Notes: a model not told the origin generated them from the sequence alone. Positions 1 through 8,081 are shown, counted from the stretch's first letter. The stretch: DNA of 37,779 nt from Streptomyces sp. T39 (GCF_008042045.1 NZ_RDBP01000012.1:3391644-3429422); one strand, 5' to 3'. Made by a program: numbers and translations.

Positions 1-43
1 CGCGAATCCCCGCACCCCCCGGAGCCGCCGCCCGCCCGAGGGC

Positions 44-49
44 TACCTT
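44..49 (+). promoter_or_regulatory. -10 element of leaderless promoter
   Basis: TACCTT lies six bases before the ATG at 56. There is no purine-rich ribosome site at a normal distance, so the transcript probably starts at the A of the ATG. This arrangement recurs throughout the window. Confidence 0.5.
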
Positions 50-55
50 GGGGGC

Positions 56-334
56 ATGGTGCGACTGAGAGTGGAGTTCACGACCGAACCCTTCGACCTC
101 GACGAGCCGCCGGCGCACGCCCTCGCCGCGCGGGACGTCGTCCAGGGGGCGGGTCTGGACAAGGTGGACGTCGGTCCGTTCGGGAACACGGCCGAGGGCG
201 GGACCGACGAGGTCCTCGACGCCGTCGGCACCCTGCTGCGCGAGGCGCTGCACCACGGGGCGACCCGGGTGTCCCTCCAGGTCAACGTGGTCGACGCGGC
301 AGGCACGGCCGACGCGGCGGAGGGCGAGGGATGA
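56..334 (+). CDS. thiamine-binding (MTH1187/YkoF-like) small protein
   Basis: A 92-residue protein. The pattern resembles the DUF77/MTH1187/YkoF fold: an N-terminal strand (VRLRVEFTTEPF), a helix, then VGPFGNTAEGG followed by DEVLDAVGTLLREALHHGATRVSLQV. Family members bind thiamine or related pyrimidines and form compact ferredoxin-like oligomers; no enzymatic role is implied. The length fits a single-domain member. The stop overlaps the next ATG (ATGA at 331-334), so the two genes are probably translationally coupled. The ligand cannot be read from sequence. The assignment rests on motif resemblance only. Confidence 0.6.
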   Translation: MVRLRVEFTTEPFDLDEPPAHALAARDVVQGAGLDKVDVGPFGNTAEGGTDEVLDAVGTLLREALHHGATRVSLQVNVVDAAGTADAAEGEG

Positions 335-702
335 GCCTCGACCACGCCCTCGCACAGGCGGTGAAGCCGCTCGTCGACGCCATGGGCGGGACGCTGATCG
401 AGCCGGGCGAGGCCGGTGCGGACGACGTCGTCCTCCACTGGGAGGGCGAGGAGGTCCTCGCCGTGCGGCTGCCGCAGCTGGCGGACTCCCTCGACCACAT
501 CCTCGCCGCGCTGGAGCGGCAGCACGGCCGCCCGCTCGCCGAGCTCGACCGCAGGACCAAGCAGTCGGTGGTCCGGACGCTGGAGGCGCGGGGCGCGTTC
601 TCGGTGCGCCACGGGGTGGAGACGGTGGCCGGTGCCCTGGGAGTCAGCCGCTTCACCGTGTACAACTACCTGAACAGGGAGAACGCGGCGAAGGGCGACT
701 GA
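331..702 (+). CDS. small DNA-binding protein with YheO/DauR-type C-terminal HTH
   Basis: A 123-residue protein. Residues about 68-115 (KQSVVRTLEARGAFSVRHG, then VETVAGALGVSRFTVYNYL) match the C-terminal helix-turn-helix of YheO/DauR proteins (HTH_22), with the recognition helix at GVSRFTVYNYL. The N-terminal part, about 60 residues, is much shorter than the PAS-like sensor of full YheO proteins and has no motif I recognise. It is coupled to the thiamine-binding-type gene upstream and lies directly before the urate operon, from which a terminator separates it. It could regulate that operon, but the sequence gives only proximity. Confidence 0.7.
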   Translation: MSLDHALAQAVKPLVDAMGGTLIEPGEAGADDVVLHWEGEEVLAVRLPQLADSLDHILAALERQHGRPLAELDRRTKQSVVRTLEARGAFSVRHGVETVAGALGVSRFTVYNYLNRENAAKGD

Positions 703-719
703 CCCGCCGCCGATCACGC

Positions 720-751
720 GCCGTCGTCCGGTCTTCCGGGCGGCGGCTTTT
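720..751 (+). terminator. intrinsic terminator after the HTH gene
   Basis: A 12-bp stem (720-731 with 736-747, two G-U pairs) with a TCTT loop is followed by TTTT (748-751). The T-run is unusual for this GC-rich window. It isolates the urate operon from the upstream pair. Confidence 0.8.
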
Positions 752-765
752 GTGTACGCGACTTT

Positions 766-780
766 TCAACAAAGTGTTGA
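766..780. promoter_or_regulatory. palindromic operator candidate of the urate operon
   Basis: TCAACA AAG TGTTGA is a perfect 6+6 dyad with a 3-base centre. It overlaps the likely -35 (TTGACG, 777-782), so a bound protein would block RNA polymerase. A related site lies upstream of aceB at 34861-34875. Confidence 0.6.
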
Positions 781-806
781 CGTCGTGTTCCGGAGGGCGT
801 TAGCTA
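777..806 (+). promoter_or_regulatory. putative uraD operon promoter
   Basis: TTGACG (777-782), an 18-base spacer and TAGCTA (801-806) form a plausible housekeeping-type promoter. The expected start of transcription is near 813, about 40 bases before the GTG of uraD. Confidence 0.5.
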
Positions 807-854
807 TCCGCAGCCCGTCCGACGCACCGAGATGATCAAGCCACGGAGGCTCCC

Positions 855-1367
855 GTGACTGCACTTGAGAACCCGGGCCTCGCCCGGTTCAACGCCTCCG
901 AGGACAGCGCGGCCGACACCGCGCTGCGCGAGGTCTGCGCCAGCGGCGCCTGGGCGAGCAGGATCCTCGCCCAGCGGCCGTACGCCGACATCCAGGCCCT
1001 CTTCGCCGCCAGCGACGCCGCCACGGCGGAACTGACCGCGGAGGACCTGGCCGAGGCGATGGCCGGTCACCCGCCCATCGGCCGGCCCAAGCCGGGCGAC
1101 CCGACCTCGTCGCGCGAACAGAGCGGCATGGCCGGGGCGTCCGAGGACCTCAAGGCCGAGATGCTCGAACTGAACCTGGCCTACCAGGACAGGTTCGGCC
1201 ATGTCTTCCTGATCTGCGCCACCGGCCGCACCGGTGAGCAGATGCGGGACGCCCTGCGGGCACGGATCGGCAACTCGCCCGAGCAGGAGCGGGAGATCGT
1301 CCGCACCGAGCTGGGCAGGATCAACCGCATCCGTCTGACCCGTCTCGTAGAGCAGGAAGAAGCATGA
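855..1367 (+). CDS. uraD: OHCU decarboxylase
   Basis: A 170-residue 2-oxo-4-hydroxy-4-carboxy-5-ureidoimidazoline decarboxylase, the third step from urate, giving S-allantoin. Diagnostic features are the HPPIG motif with catalytic His72, a following SREQ (Glu88), FGHVFLICATGRT at about 114-126, and the C-terminal EIVRTELGRINRIRL helix. Length is normal for the family. The GTG start at 855 has GGAGG at 845-849, five bases upstream. It is first in an operon with uraH and urate oxidase; its stop overlaps the uraH start. Expression is likely controlled by the palindrome at 766-780. Confidence 0.95.
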   Translation: MTALENPGLARFNASEDSAADTALREVCASGAWASRILAQRPYADIQALFAASDAATAELTAEDLAEAMAGHPPIGRPKPGDPTSSREQSGMAGASEDLKAEMLELNLAYQDRFGHVFLICATGRTGEQMRDALRARIGNSPEQEREIVRTELGRINRIRLTRLVEQEEA

Positions 1368-1756
1368 GTACCGAAACCACCGCATCGGTGTCCACGCACA
1401 TCCTGGACACCAGCGCCGGACGCCCCGCGGAAGGCGTCGCGATCTCGCTCTCGGCCCGTGGGGGGCCGGCGGCGGAATGGCGGCCCCTCGGCGGCTCGGC
1501 CACCGACGCGGACGGCCGGTGCAAGGACCTTCCGGCCCTGCCGGAGGGAACGACCCACGTACGTCTCGACTTCGAGACCGAGGCGTACTTCATGAAGAAG
1601 CAAGACGCCGAGGCACAGCAGGACGCCCCCGCGAATCGGGACAGCGGCGTGTTCTTCCCGGAGGTGGCGATCACGTTCGCCGTCGTGCCGGGCGAGCACT
1701 ACCACGTACCGCTGCTGCTCAACCCGTTCGGCTACTCCGTATACCGAGGGAGCTAG
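1364..1756 (+). CDS. uraH: 5-hydroxyisourate hydrolase (transthyretin-like)
   Basis: A 130-residue transthyretin-related protein that hydrolyses 5-hydroxyisourate, the urate oxidase product, to OHCU. The family signatures are present: the N-terminal STHILDT with His12, HYHVPLL (His112/His114) near the C-terminus, and the terminal YRGS (127-130) that separates these enzymes from true transthyretins. A ten-residue acidic/Gln segment around KKQDAEAQQDAP is an insertion-like loop. The ATG overlaps the uraD stop by four bases, indicating coupling. The next gene begins three bases after the stop. Confidence 0.95.
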   Translation: MSTETTASVSTHILDTSAGRPAEGVAISLSARGGPAAEWRPLGGSATDADGRCKDLPALPEGTTHVRLDFETEAYFMKKQDAEAQQDAPANRDSGVFFPEVAITFAVVPGEHYHVPLLLNPFGYSVYRGS

Positions 1757-1759
1757 CAG

Positions 1760-2683
1760 ATGCCCACGATTCTGGGACAGAACCAGTACGGCAAGGCAGA
1801 GAACCGCGTCGTCAAGATCACGCGGGACGGGGACACCCACCACATCAAGGACCTGAACGTCTCCGTCGCCCTCTCCGGCGACATGGACGACGTCCACTAC
1901 TCCGGTTCGAACGCCAACGTCCTGCCGACCGACACCACCAAGAACACGGTGTACGCGTTCGCCAAGGAGTACGGCATCGAGTCCGCCGAGCAGTTCGGCA
2001 TCCACCTCGCCCGCCACTTCGTGACGAGCCAGGAGCCGATCCACCGGGCGCGCATCCGCATCGAGGAGTACGCCTGGGAGCGCATCGAGACCTCCGACGG
2101 CAACTCCCGGTTCATCGGCGCCGACGAGGTCAAGCACTCCTTCGTCCGCCAGGGCCAGGAGGTCCGCACCAGCGAGATCACCTACGACGGCGAGTCGTGG
2201 CAGGTCGTCTCCGGTCTCAAGGACCTGGTGGTGATGAACTCGACCAACTCCGAGTTCTGGGGCTACGTCAAGGACAAGTACACGACCCTCAAGGAGGCGT
2301 ACGACCGCATCCTCGCCACTCAGGTGGCCGCCCAGTGGCGGTACAACTGGACCTCCGACGAGGATCGCATGCCCAACTGGGAGAAGTCGTACGCCCAGGC
2401 CCGCAAGCACATGCTGCAGGCCTTCGCCGAGACCTACTCGCTGTCGCTCCAGCAGACGCTGTACCAGATGGGCTCGCGGATCATCAACAGCCGCAGCGAG
2501 ATCGACGAGATCCGCTTCTCGCTCCCCAACAAGCACCACTTCCTGGTGGACCTCGAACCGTTCGGGCTCAAGAACGACAACGAGGTCTACTTCGCGGCGG
2601 ACCGCCCCTACGGTCTGATCGAGGCCACCGTGCTCCGGGACGGCGTCGAACCGCGGATCCCGGTCGACATGACCAACCTCTGA
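1760..2683 (+). CDS. uox: urate oxidase (uricase)
   Basis: A 307-residue cofactor-free uricase converting urate, O2 and water to 5-hydroxyisourate and H2O2. Visible active-site features are the QYGKAENRV segment with Lys12, PTDTTKNTV with Thr57-Asp58, and SLPNKHHF near the C-terminus. It is a complete tandem T-fold protein. No C-terminal peroxisomal signal is expected in a bacterium, and it ends ...VDMTNL. It is third in the uraD-uraH-uox unit, which supplies all three steps from urate to S-allantoin. I see no catalase in the window to remove the peroxide. Confidence 0.97.
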   Translation: MPTILGQNQYGKAENRVVKITRDGDTHHIKDLNVSVALSGDMDDVHYSGSNANVLPTDTTKNTVYAFAKEYGIESAEQFGIHLARHFVTSQEPIHRARIRIEEYAWERIETSDGNSRFIGADEVKHSFVRQGQEVRTSEITYDGESWQVVSGLKDLVVMNSTNSEFWGYVKDKYTTLKEAYDRILATQVAAQWRYNWTSDEDRMPNWEKSYAQARKHMLQAFAETYSLSLQQTLYQMGSRIINSRSEIDEIRFSLPNKHHFLVDLEPFGLKNDNEVYFAADRPYGLIEATVLRDGVEPRIPVDMTNL

Positions 2684-2709
2684 CGGACGCCAGGCCGCCG
2701 GCCGCCACG

Positions 2710-2729
2710 CCCGCCCGCAGCCGGGCGGG
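2710..2729 (+). promoter_or_regulatory. intra-operon hairpin between uox and permease
   Basis: CCCGCCCG (2710-2717) and CGGGCGGG (2722-2729) form a perfect 8-bp stem with a CAGC loop and no T-run. It may stabilise the uox message or partly reduce read-through into the permease gene. Confidence 0.4.
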
Positions 2730-2756
2730 GCGGCCCCGCGGGCCGGAGGGAAGACC

Positions 2757-4148
2757 ATGGCACAGCCTGCAACGCGGCCGGCTCACCCGGCACCGGACAC
2801 GCACCTCACGTCCGACGTCCACCCGGTGGACGAGAAGCTCCCCCTCGCGCGGCTCGTTCCCGCCGCTCTCCAGCACATCGCCGCCATGTACGCGGGCGTC
2901 GTCACCCCTCCGCTGATCATCGGCCAGGCCGTCGGGCTCGACGCCGGCGGCATGACCCGGCTGATCGCCGCGAGCCTGCTGATCGCCGGCCTCGCCACGA
3001 TCCTCCAGACCGTCGGCGTCGCGAACTTCGCCGGCAACCGGCTCCCGTTCGTCAACGCCGCCTCCTCCGCGGGCATCGCCCCGATGCTCGCCATCGCCGA
3101 GACCAGCGCCCCCGGCACGCAACTCCCCGCCATCTACGGCGCGGTGATGGTCGCCGGTGTGTTCTGCCTCCTCGTCGGTCCGTTCTTCGGACGCCTGCTG
3201 CGCTTCTTCCCGCCGCTCGTCACCGGTGTCGTCATCACCCTCATCGGCGTCACCCTGATGCCCGTACCCGTCTCCTGGGCACAGGGCGGCGACGCGACCG
3301 CCGCCGACTTCGGCGCCATGAAGTACCTGGCACTGGCCGGCTTCACCCTCGTCGTCATCCTGCTCTTCCAGCGCTTCGGGCGCGGCTTCGTCCAACAGAT
3401 CGCCCTGCTGCTGGGGCTGTTCACCGGCACCCTCGCCGCGATCCCCTTCGGCATGGCCGACTTCTCCGCCCTGCGGGAGGCGCCCGTCGCCGCGCTGCCC
3501 GCCCCCTTCGCCTTCGGCGCACCCGAGTTCCAGCCCGCCGCCATCCTCTCCCTGTGCATCGTCATGCTGGTGCTGATGACGGAGTCCAGCGCCGGGATGC
3601 TCGCGCTGGGCGAGATCTGCGACCGCCGCAGCGACGGCCGCACCATCACCCGCGGACTGCGCACCGACGGGATCGCCACCCTCGTCGGACCCGTCTTCGG
3701 CGGCTTCCCCACCTCCGCCTTCGCCCAGAACGTCGGCGTCGTCTCCCTCACCCGGGTCCGCAGCCGCTACGTCGTCGCCGTCGCCGGTGCCACCCTGCTC
3801 GTCCTCGGCGCCTTCCCCGTCCTCGGGGCGGTCGTCTCCCTCGTGCCGATGCCGGTCCTCGGCGGCGCGGGCATCGTCCTGTTCGGCTCCATCGCCGTCA
3901 GCGGCATCCGCACCCTCTCCGAGGCCGGCCTCGACGACAGCTCCAACATCATCCTGGTCGCTGTGGCCCTCGGCGCGGGCATCATCCCCCTCGCCGCGCC
4001 CACCTTCTACGCAGGCTTCCCCGCCTGGGCGCAGACCGTCCTCGGCTCCGGGATCAGTGCGGGAGCACTCGTCGCCGTCTCGCTCAACCTGTTCTTCCAC
4101 CATCTCGGCACCCGCAGCCGCCCGGCTGTGGCACTCAAATCCTCCTAG
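2757..4148 (+). CDS. NCS2-family urate/xanthine permease
   Basis: A 463-residue polytopic membrane protein of the nucleobase-ascorbate/NCS2 family, probably a proton symporter for urate or xanthine. It carries the TM1 LQHIAAMYAG motif (Gln39-His40), TESSAG with Glu276 in TM8, and the NAT signature QNVGVVSLTR (324-333). About 12-14 hydrophobic segments are visible, and the length is typical. GGAGGGAAG lies just before the ATG. It follows uox by 73 bases and probably belongs to the same transcript. Its position after uricase favours urate uptake, but NCS2 specificity cannot be settled from motifs. Confidence 0.9.
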   Translation: MAQPATRPAHPAPDTHLTSDVHPVDEKLPLARLVPAALQHIAAMYAGVVTPPLIIGQAVGLDAGGMTRLIAASLLIAGLATILQTVGVANFAGNRLPFVNAASSAGIAPMLAIAETSAPGTQLPAIYGAVMVAGVFCLLVGPFFGRLLRFFPPLVTGVVITLIGVTLMPVPVSWAQGGDATAADFGAMKYLALAGFTLVVILLFQRFGRGFVQQIALLLGLFTGTLAAIPFGMADFSALREAPVAALPAPFAFGAPEFQPAAILSLCIVMLVLMTESSAGMLALGEICDRRSDGRTITRGLRTDGIATLVGPVFGGFPTSAFAQNVGVVSLTRVRSRYVVAVAGATLLVLGAFPVLGAVVSLVPMPVLGGAGIVLFGSIAVSGIRTLSEAGLDDSSNIILVAVALGAGIIPLAAPTFYAGFPAWAQTVLGSGISAGALVAVSLNLFFHHLGTRSRPAVALKSS

Positions 4149-4223
4149 GGTCCTGCCGTGCCCTCCCCCCGGTCCGGCCGGCCCGGGGGACCGCCGCCAC
4201 AACCGACAGAAGAAGGAAGCACC

Positions 4224-5624
4224 ATGGCACCTTCGGCAGCCCCCGACGGCGCGACCGAGCGCATCGTCATCGAGAACTGCGCGATCGCCACGGTCGACGC
4301 CCACGACACCGAGTACGCCTCGGGCCATGTCGTCGTCGCCGGCAACCGGATCGAGTCCGTCGGCGCGGGCGACGCCCCCGCCGGGCTCGCGAACGTCGTC
4401 CGGCGCATCGACGGGACGGGACACCTCGTCACCCCGGGCCTGGTCAACACGCACCACCACTTCTACCAGTGGATCACCCGCGGCCTCGCGACCGACCACA
4501 ACCTCTTCAACTGGCTGGTGGCCCTCTACCCGACCTGGGCGCGCATCGACGAACCCATGGTGCGGGCCGCCGCGCAGGGCTCCCTCGCCATGATGGCCCG
4601 CGGCGGCGTCACCACCGCCATGGACCACCACTACGTCTACCCGAAGGGCTCGGGCGACCTGTCCGGCGCGATCATCGGCGCCGCCCGCGAGACGGGCGTC
4701 CGCTTCACCCTCGCCCGCGGCTCCATGGACCGCAGCGAGAAGGACGGCGGCCTGCCGCCCGACTTCGCCGTCGAGACCCTCGACGGAGCGCTGGCCGCCA
4801 CCGAGGAGACCGTCAAGCGCCACCACGACGCCTCGTTCGACGCGATGACCCAGGTGGCCGTCGCCCCCTGCTCCCCCTTCTCCGTCTCCACCGACCTGCT
4901 GCGCCGGGGCGCCGAGCTCGCCCGCGGCCTCGGCGTGCGCCTGCACACCCACGGTTCGGAGACCGTGGAGGAGGAGCAGTTCTGCAAGGAACTCTTCGGG
5001 ATGGGGCCGACCGACTACTTCGAGTCGACCGGCTGGCTCGGCGAGGACGTGTGGATGGCCCACTGCGTCCACATGAACGACTCCGACATCGAGGCGTTCG
5101 CCCGCACCCGCACCGGCGTCGCCCACTGCCCCTCCTCCAACGCACGCCTCGCCGCCGGCATCGCCCGCGTCCCCGACATGCTGAAGGCCGGCGTGCCGGT
5201 CGGCCTCGGAGTCGACGGCACCGCCTCCAACGAGTCGGGCGAACTCCACACCGAACTGCGCAACGCCCTGCTGATCAACCGGCTCGGCGCACACCGCGAA
5301 GCGGCCCTGAACGCCCGCCAGGCGCTGCGCCTGGGCACCCACGGCGGCGCCCAGGTCCTCGGCCGCGGCGACCAGATCGGCTCCCTGGAACCCGGAAAGC
5401 TCGCCGACCTGGTGCTGTGGAAGCTCGACACCCTCGCCCACTCCTCCATCGCCGACCCGGTGGTCGCGCTCGTCTTCGGCGCCGCCGCACCGGTCACCCT
5501 CTCCCTCGTCGACGGCAGGCCCGTCGTCGAGGCGAACCACCTCACGACGGTGGACGAGGACGCCATCGCCCGCTCCACGCGGGACGAGGCACGACGCCTG
5601 GCGCGCATCGCCGCGCAGGGCTGA
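4224..5624 (+). CDS. 8-oxoguanine deaminase (amidohydrolase)
   Basis: A 466-residue ATZ/TRZ-like amidohydrolase. 8-Oxoguanine deaminases convert 8-oxoguanine to urate, feeding the uricase upstream. Metal-site residues are visible: HxH in VNTHHHFYQW (His77, His79), His243 in RLHTHGSE, His280/His283 in MAHCVHM, and Asp331 in GLGVDGTASNES. The DHHYVYP motif and overall layout fit this subfamily better than chlorohydrolases or cytosine deaminases. I chose the ATG at 4224 because AGAAGGAAG precedes it; an upstream GTG at 4158 would add 22 Pro/Gly-rich residues. It lies between two NCS2 permeases. Confidence 0.88.
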   Translation: MAPSAAPDGATERIVIENCAIATVDAHDTEYASGHVVVAGNRIESVGAGDAPAGLANVVRRIDGTGHLVTPGLVNTHHHFYQWITRGLATDHNLFNWLVALYPTWARIDEPMVRAAAQGSLAMMARGGVTTAMDHHYVYPKGSGDLSGAIIGAARETGVRFTLARGSMDRSEKDGGLPPDFAVETLDGALAATEETVKRHHDASFDAMTQVAVAPCSPFSVSTDLLRRGAELARGLGVRLHTHGSETVEEEQFCKELFGMGPTDYFESTGWLGEDVWMAHCVHMNDSDIEAFARTRTGVAHCPSSNARLAAGIARVPDMLKAGVPVGLGVDGTASNESGELHTELRNALLINRLGAHREAALNARQALRLGTHGGAQVLGRGDQIGSLEPGKLADLVLWKLDTLAHSSIADPVVALVFGAAAPVTLSLVDGRPVVEANHLTTVDEDAIARSTRDEARRLARIAAQG

Positions 5625-5634
5625 CCCCCGGACT

Positions 5635-5662
5635 CCGGCCGGGGGGGACGGCCCCCGGCCGG
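5635..5662 (+). terminator. hairpin terminator after the deaminase
   Basis: CCGGCCGGGGG and CCCCCGGCCGG form a perfect 11-bp stem (5635-5645 with 5652-5662) with a 6-base loop, starting 10 bases after the stop. There is no T-run, as is common in Streptomyces. Confidence 0.65.
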
Positions 5663-5771
5663 CGGCCGTGGACCCGAGCGGGGCCCACGGCAGCTGCCAC
5701 CGGGGGGTGCGCGGCCCATGCCGCGCGCCTCCCGGTGACGGTGACTCGTGTCAACGGCACGGGCCGCCGAA

Positions 5772-5796
5772 CGGCTCGTGCCGACGGCACGAGCCG
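5772..5796. repeat. 25-bp near-perfect palindrome in the leader of permease 2
   Basis: Two 12-base arms (CGGCTCGTGCCG and its complement) flank a single A at 5784. A related half-copy (GGCACGGGCCG) lies just upstream. It sits 64 bases before the likely -35 at 5860, so it could be an operator, or a second hairpin blocking read-through from the deaminase. Confidence 0.6.
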
Positions 5797-5859
5797 CCAT
5801 CCCGCACCACCGGATCGGGCGACCGGTACGTGCACCCCTTCACCACCCGCACCACCTCC

Positions 5860-5889
5860 TTGACACCACATGTCGCCGACGACGTGTAA
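5860..5889 (+). promoter_or_regulatory. putative promoter of second NCS2 permease
   Basis: TTGACA at 5860-5865 is a perfect -35 consensus. The best -10 at 18 bases is GTGTAA (5884-5889), which is weak. A promoter here would place the ATG at 5870 inside the promoter, supporting the GTG start at 5909. Confidence 0.4.
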
Positions 5890-5908
5890 CCCGACCGGAG
5901 GCACCGCC

Positions 5909-7339
5909 GTGGCCGCGCTCACCCCGACCGCCGATGCAGCAGACCGGAAGCATCCGGTCGACGAAACCCTGCCCCCCTTCAAGATGTTCACCAGCGGCCT
6001 GCAGCACGTGGCCGCCATGTACGCGGGCGTGGTGGCCCCGCCGCTGATCGTGGGGGCGGCCGTCGGCCTCTCCGCGAAAGAGCTCACCTTCCTGACCGGC
6101 GCCAGCCTCTTCACCGCGGGCCTGGCGACCTTCCTCCAGACGCTGGGCATATGGAAGATAGGCGCCCGGCTGCCCTTCGTGAACGGTGTGACCTTCGCCG
6201 GTGTCGCCCCGATGCTGGCCATCGTCGACACCACCGGCGACAAGGACGACGCGCTGCCGATCATCTTCGGCGCGATCATCGTCGCCGGCGTCCTCGGCTT
6301 CCTCGCCGCACCCTTCTTCAGCAAGCTGGTGCGCTTCTTCCCGCCGGTCGTCACCGGCACCGTCATCACCCTGATCGGCATCTCCCTGCTGCCCGTCGCC
6401 TTCGGCTGGGCCCAGGGCCCCAACCCCGGCGCGGACGACTACGGTTCGGCCTCCTACCTCGGCCTGGCCGGCCTCACCCTGCTCGTCGTCCTCGCCCTGC
6501 GGCGGTTCACCCGCGGGTTCGTCAAGCAGATCGCGGTCCTGATCGGCCTGGTGATCGGCACCCTGATCGCCATCCCCTTCGGGGTCACCGACTTCGGCCC
6601 GGTCGCCGACGCCGACGTCATCGGCTTCCCCACGCCGTTCCACTTCGGCGCCCCGCAGTTCGCGGTGGCGGCCATCGTCTCCATGTGCGTCGTCATGATC
6701 GTGTCGATGACGGAGTCCACGGCGGACATGCTCGCCCTCGGCGAGATCGTCGAACGGCCCGCGGACGAGAAGACCATCGCCGCCGGACTGCGCGCCGACA
6801 CCCTCGGGTCCGCCCTCAGCCCGCTCTTCAACGGCTTCATGTGCAGCGCCTTCGCCCAGAACGTCGGCCTGGTGGCCATGACGAGGATCCGCAGCCGCTT
6901 CGTCGTCGCCTGCGGCGGCGGCTTCCTGGTCCTGATGGGGCTGTGCCCCATGGCGGCCGCCCTGATAGCCGTCGTCCCCCGCCCCGTGCTCGGCGGCGCG
7001 GGAGTCGTCCTCTTCGGCTCCGTCGCGGCGAGCGGCATCCAGACGCTGGTCAAGGCCGGTCTGGAGAAGGACAACAACGTGCTGATCCTGGCCGTCTCGC
7101 TGGCCGTCGGCATCATCCCGATCAGCGCGCCGGAGTTCTACCACGCGTTCCCGGAGACCGCGAAGATCATCCTGGACTCGGGCATCTCCACCGGGTGCGT
7201 CGCGGCGGTGGTCCTCAACCTCCTCTTCAACCACCTGGGCAAGCGGGGCGACGCGGACGAGGTCACCGCGCCGATGGAGCCGGGAGAGGAGATCTCCGCC
7301 AAGCGCACGTCCGAACCGTCGGCGGAGCCCGCGCACTGA
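5909..7339 (+). CDS. second NCS2-family nucleobase permease
   Basis: A 476-residue polytopic NCS2 permease, clearly paralogous to the one at 2757-4148. It has LQHVAAMYAG (Gln32-His33), TESTAD with Glu269, and the NAT signature QNVGLVAMTR (317-326). I start it at GTG 5909 because GGAGG lies at 5897-5901; an in-frame ATG at 5870 lacks a ribosome site and overlaps a promoter-like element. It has its own leader, so it can be expressed independently of the deaminase. The different residues after the signature motif suggest a different purine substrate, perhaps xanthine or 8-oxoguanine; this is inference. Confidence 0.9.
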   Translation: MAALTPTADAADRKHPVDETLPPFKMFTSGLQHVAAMYAGVVAPPLIVGAAVGLSAKELTFLTGASLFTAGLATFLQTLGIWKIGARLPFVNGVTFAGVAPMLAIVDTTGDKDDALPIIFGAIIVAGVLGFLAAPFFSKLVRFFPPVVTGTVITLIGISLLPVAFGWAQGPNPGADDYGSASYLGLAGLTLLVVLALRRFTRGFVKQIAVLIGLVIGTLIAIPFGVTDFGPVADADVIGFPTPFHFGAPQFAVAAIVSMCVVMIVSMTESTADMLALGEIVERPADEKTIAAGLRADTLGSALSPLFNGFMCSAFAQNVGLVAMTRIRSRFVVACGGGFLVLMGLCPMAAALIAVVPRPVLGGAGVVLFGSVAASGIQTLVKAGLEKDNNVLILAVSLAVGIIPISAPEFYHAFPETAKIILDSGISTGCVAAVVLNLLFNHLGKRGDADEVTAPMEPGEEISAKRTSEPSAEPAH

Positions 7340-7346
7340 CCGCCCG

Positions 7347-7390
7347 CGCACGTCCGCCCCGCACGCCCCCGCGTGCGGGGCGGACGTGCG
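7347..7390 (+). terminator. strong hairpin terminator after permease 2
   Basis: A perfect 20-bp stem (7347-7366 with 7371-7390) with a CCCC loop, eight bases after the stop. It closes the purine block. Confidence 0.8.
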
Positions 7391-7453
7391 GGGCGCGCCC
7401 GCCCCGGGTGCGGGGCCCACGAAAATGCACGGCGGGTCGTGCCGCCCCGCTGT

Positions 7454-7459
7454 CATGCT
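7454..7459 (+). promoter_or_regulatory. possible leaderless -10 of the exonuclease
   Basis: CATGCT lies seven bases before the ATG at 7467, in the position of the TAnnnT leaderless elements of neighbouring genes, but it lacks the first T. Confidence 0.3.
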
Positions 7460-7466
7460 GCCGCGT

Positions 7467-8081
7467 ATGGCACGACACACGCCGCCGAAGCCCAGCCTCT
7501 ACATCTCCGTCGACGTCGAGGCGGACGGCCCCATCCCCGGCCCCTATGCGATGCTCAGCCTCGGTGCCGCCGTCGCGGGCCGCCAGGACGCCGACGGCTA
7601 CACACCCGCCGACCCCGGCGCGACCACCTTCTACCGCGAGCTGCGTCCCATCGGCACGGACGTCGACCCCGAGGCGCTCGCGGTGAGCGGTCTCGACCGC
7701 GAGCGGTTGCTGCGGGAGGGGGCCGAACCGGCGTACGCCATGGCGGAGTTCACCGCCTGGGTGCGCCGCGCCGCGCAGGAGGCCGGCGCGCAGCCGGTGA
7801 TGTGCGGGTACCCGGCCTCGTACGACTGGACGTTCCTGTACTGGTACCTGATCCGCTTCACCGGTGCCAGCCCCTTCGGGCACTCCGGATGCATGGACAT
7901 GAAGACGCTCTACGCCACCAAGGCGGGTCTGCCGCTGCGCGCCGTGTCCAAGCGGACCATGCCGCGGGAACTGCTCCCCGCCCGGCCCCACACGCACCAC
8001 GCCCTCGACGACGCCGTCGAACAGGCGGAACTCTTCAGCAACCTGATGGCCTGGGACCCGCCGCGGCCCGCCGCGCCCTGA
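7467..8081 (+). CDS. DEDDh 3'-5' exonuclease
   Basis: A 204-residue exonuclease of the RNase T/DnaQ superfamily. Exo I is YISVDVEADGP (Asp16, Glu18). Exo II is around YPASYDWTFLYW. Exo III is HHALDDAVEQ (His177, Asp182), giving a complete DEDDh two-metal site. There is no additional domain, so it is a stand-alone exonuclease that could act on RNA or DNA ends. The ATG at 7467 precedes the first strand; an upstream in-frame start would add 27 residues of low-complexity sequence. It is a single gene, convergent with the esterase. Confidence 0.8.
   Translation: MARHTPPKPSLYISVDVEADGPIPGPYAMLSLGAAVAGRQDADGYTPADPGATTFYRELRPIGTDVDPEALAVSGLDRERLLREGAEPAYAMAEFTAWVRRAAQEAGAQPVMCGYPASYDWTFLYWYLIRFTGASPFGHSGCMDMKTLYATKAGLPLRAVSKRTMPRELLPARPHTHHALDDAVEQAELFSNLMAWDPPRPAAP

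Noticed and set aside
1..20. 3' end of a tRNA (CGAATCCCCGC-like T-arm)
   Set aside because: No acceptor stem complement or CCA is visible, and the upstream part is outside the window.
2568..5540. Very long open frame on the minus strand across uox, permease and deaminase
   Set aside because: Translation is Gly/Asp/Glu/Val-rich low complexity, the typical antisense shadow of high-GC genes. The plus-strand genes have full family motifs.
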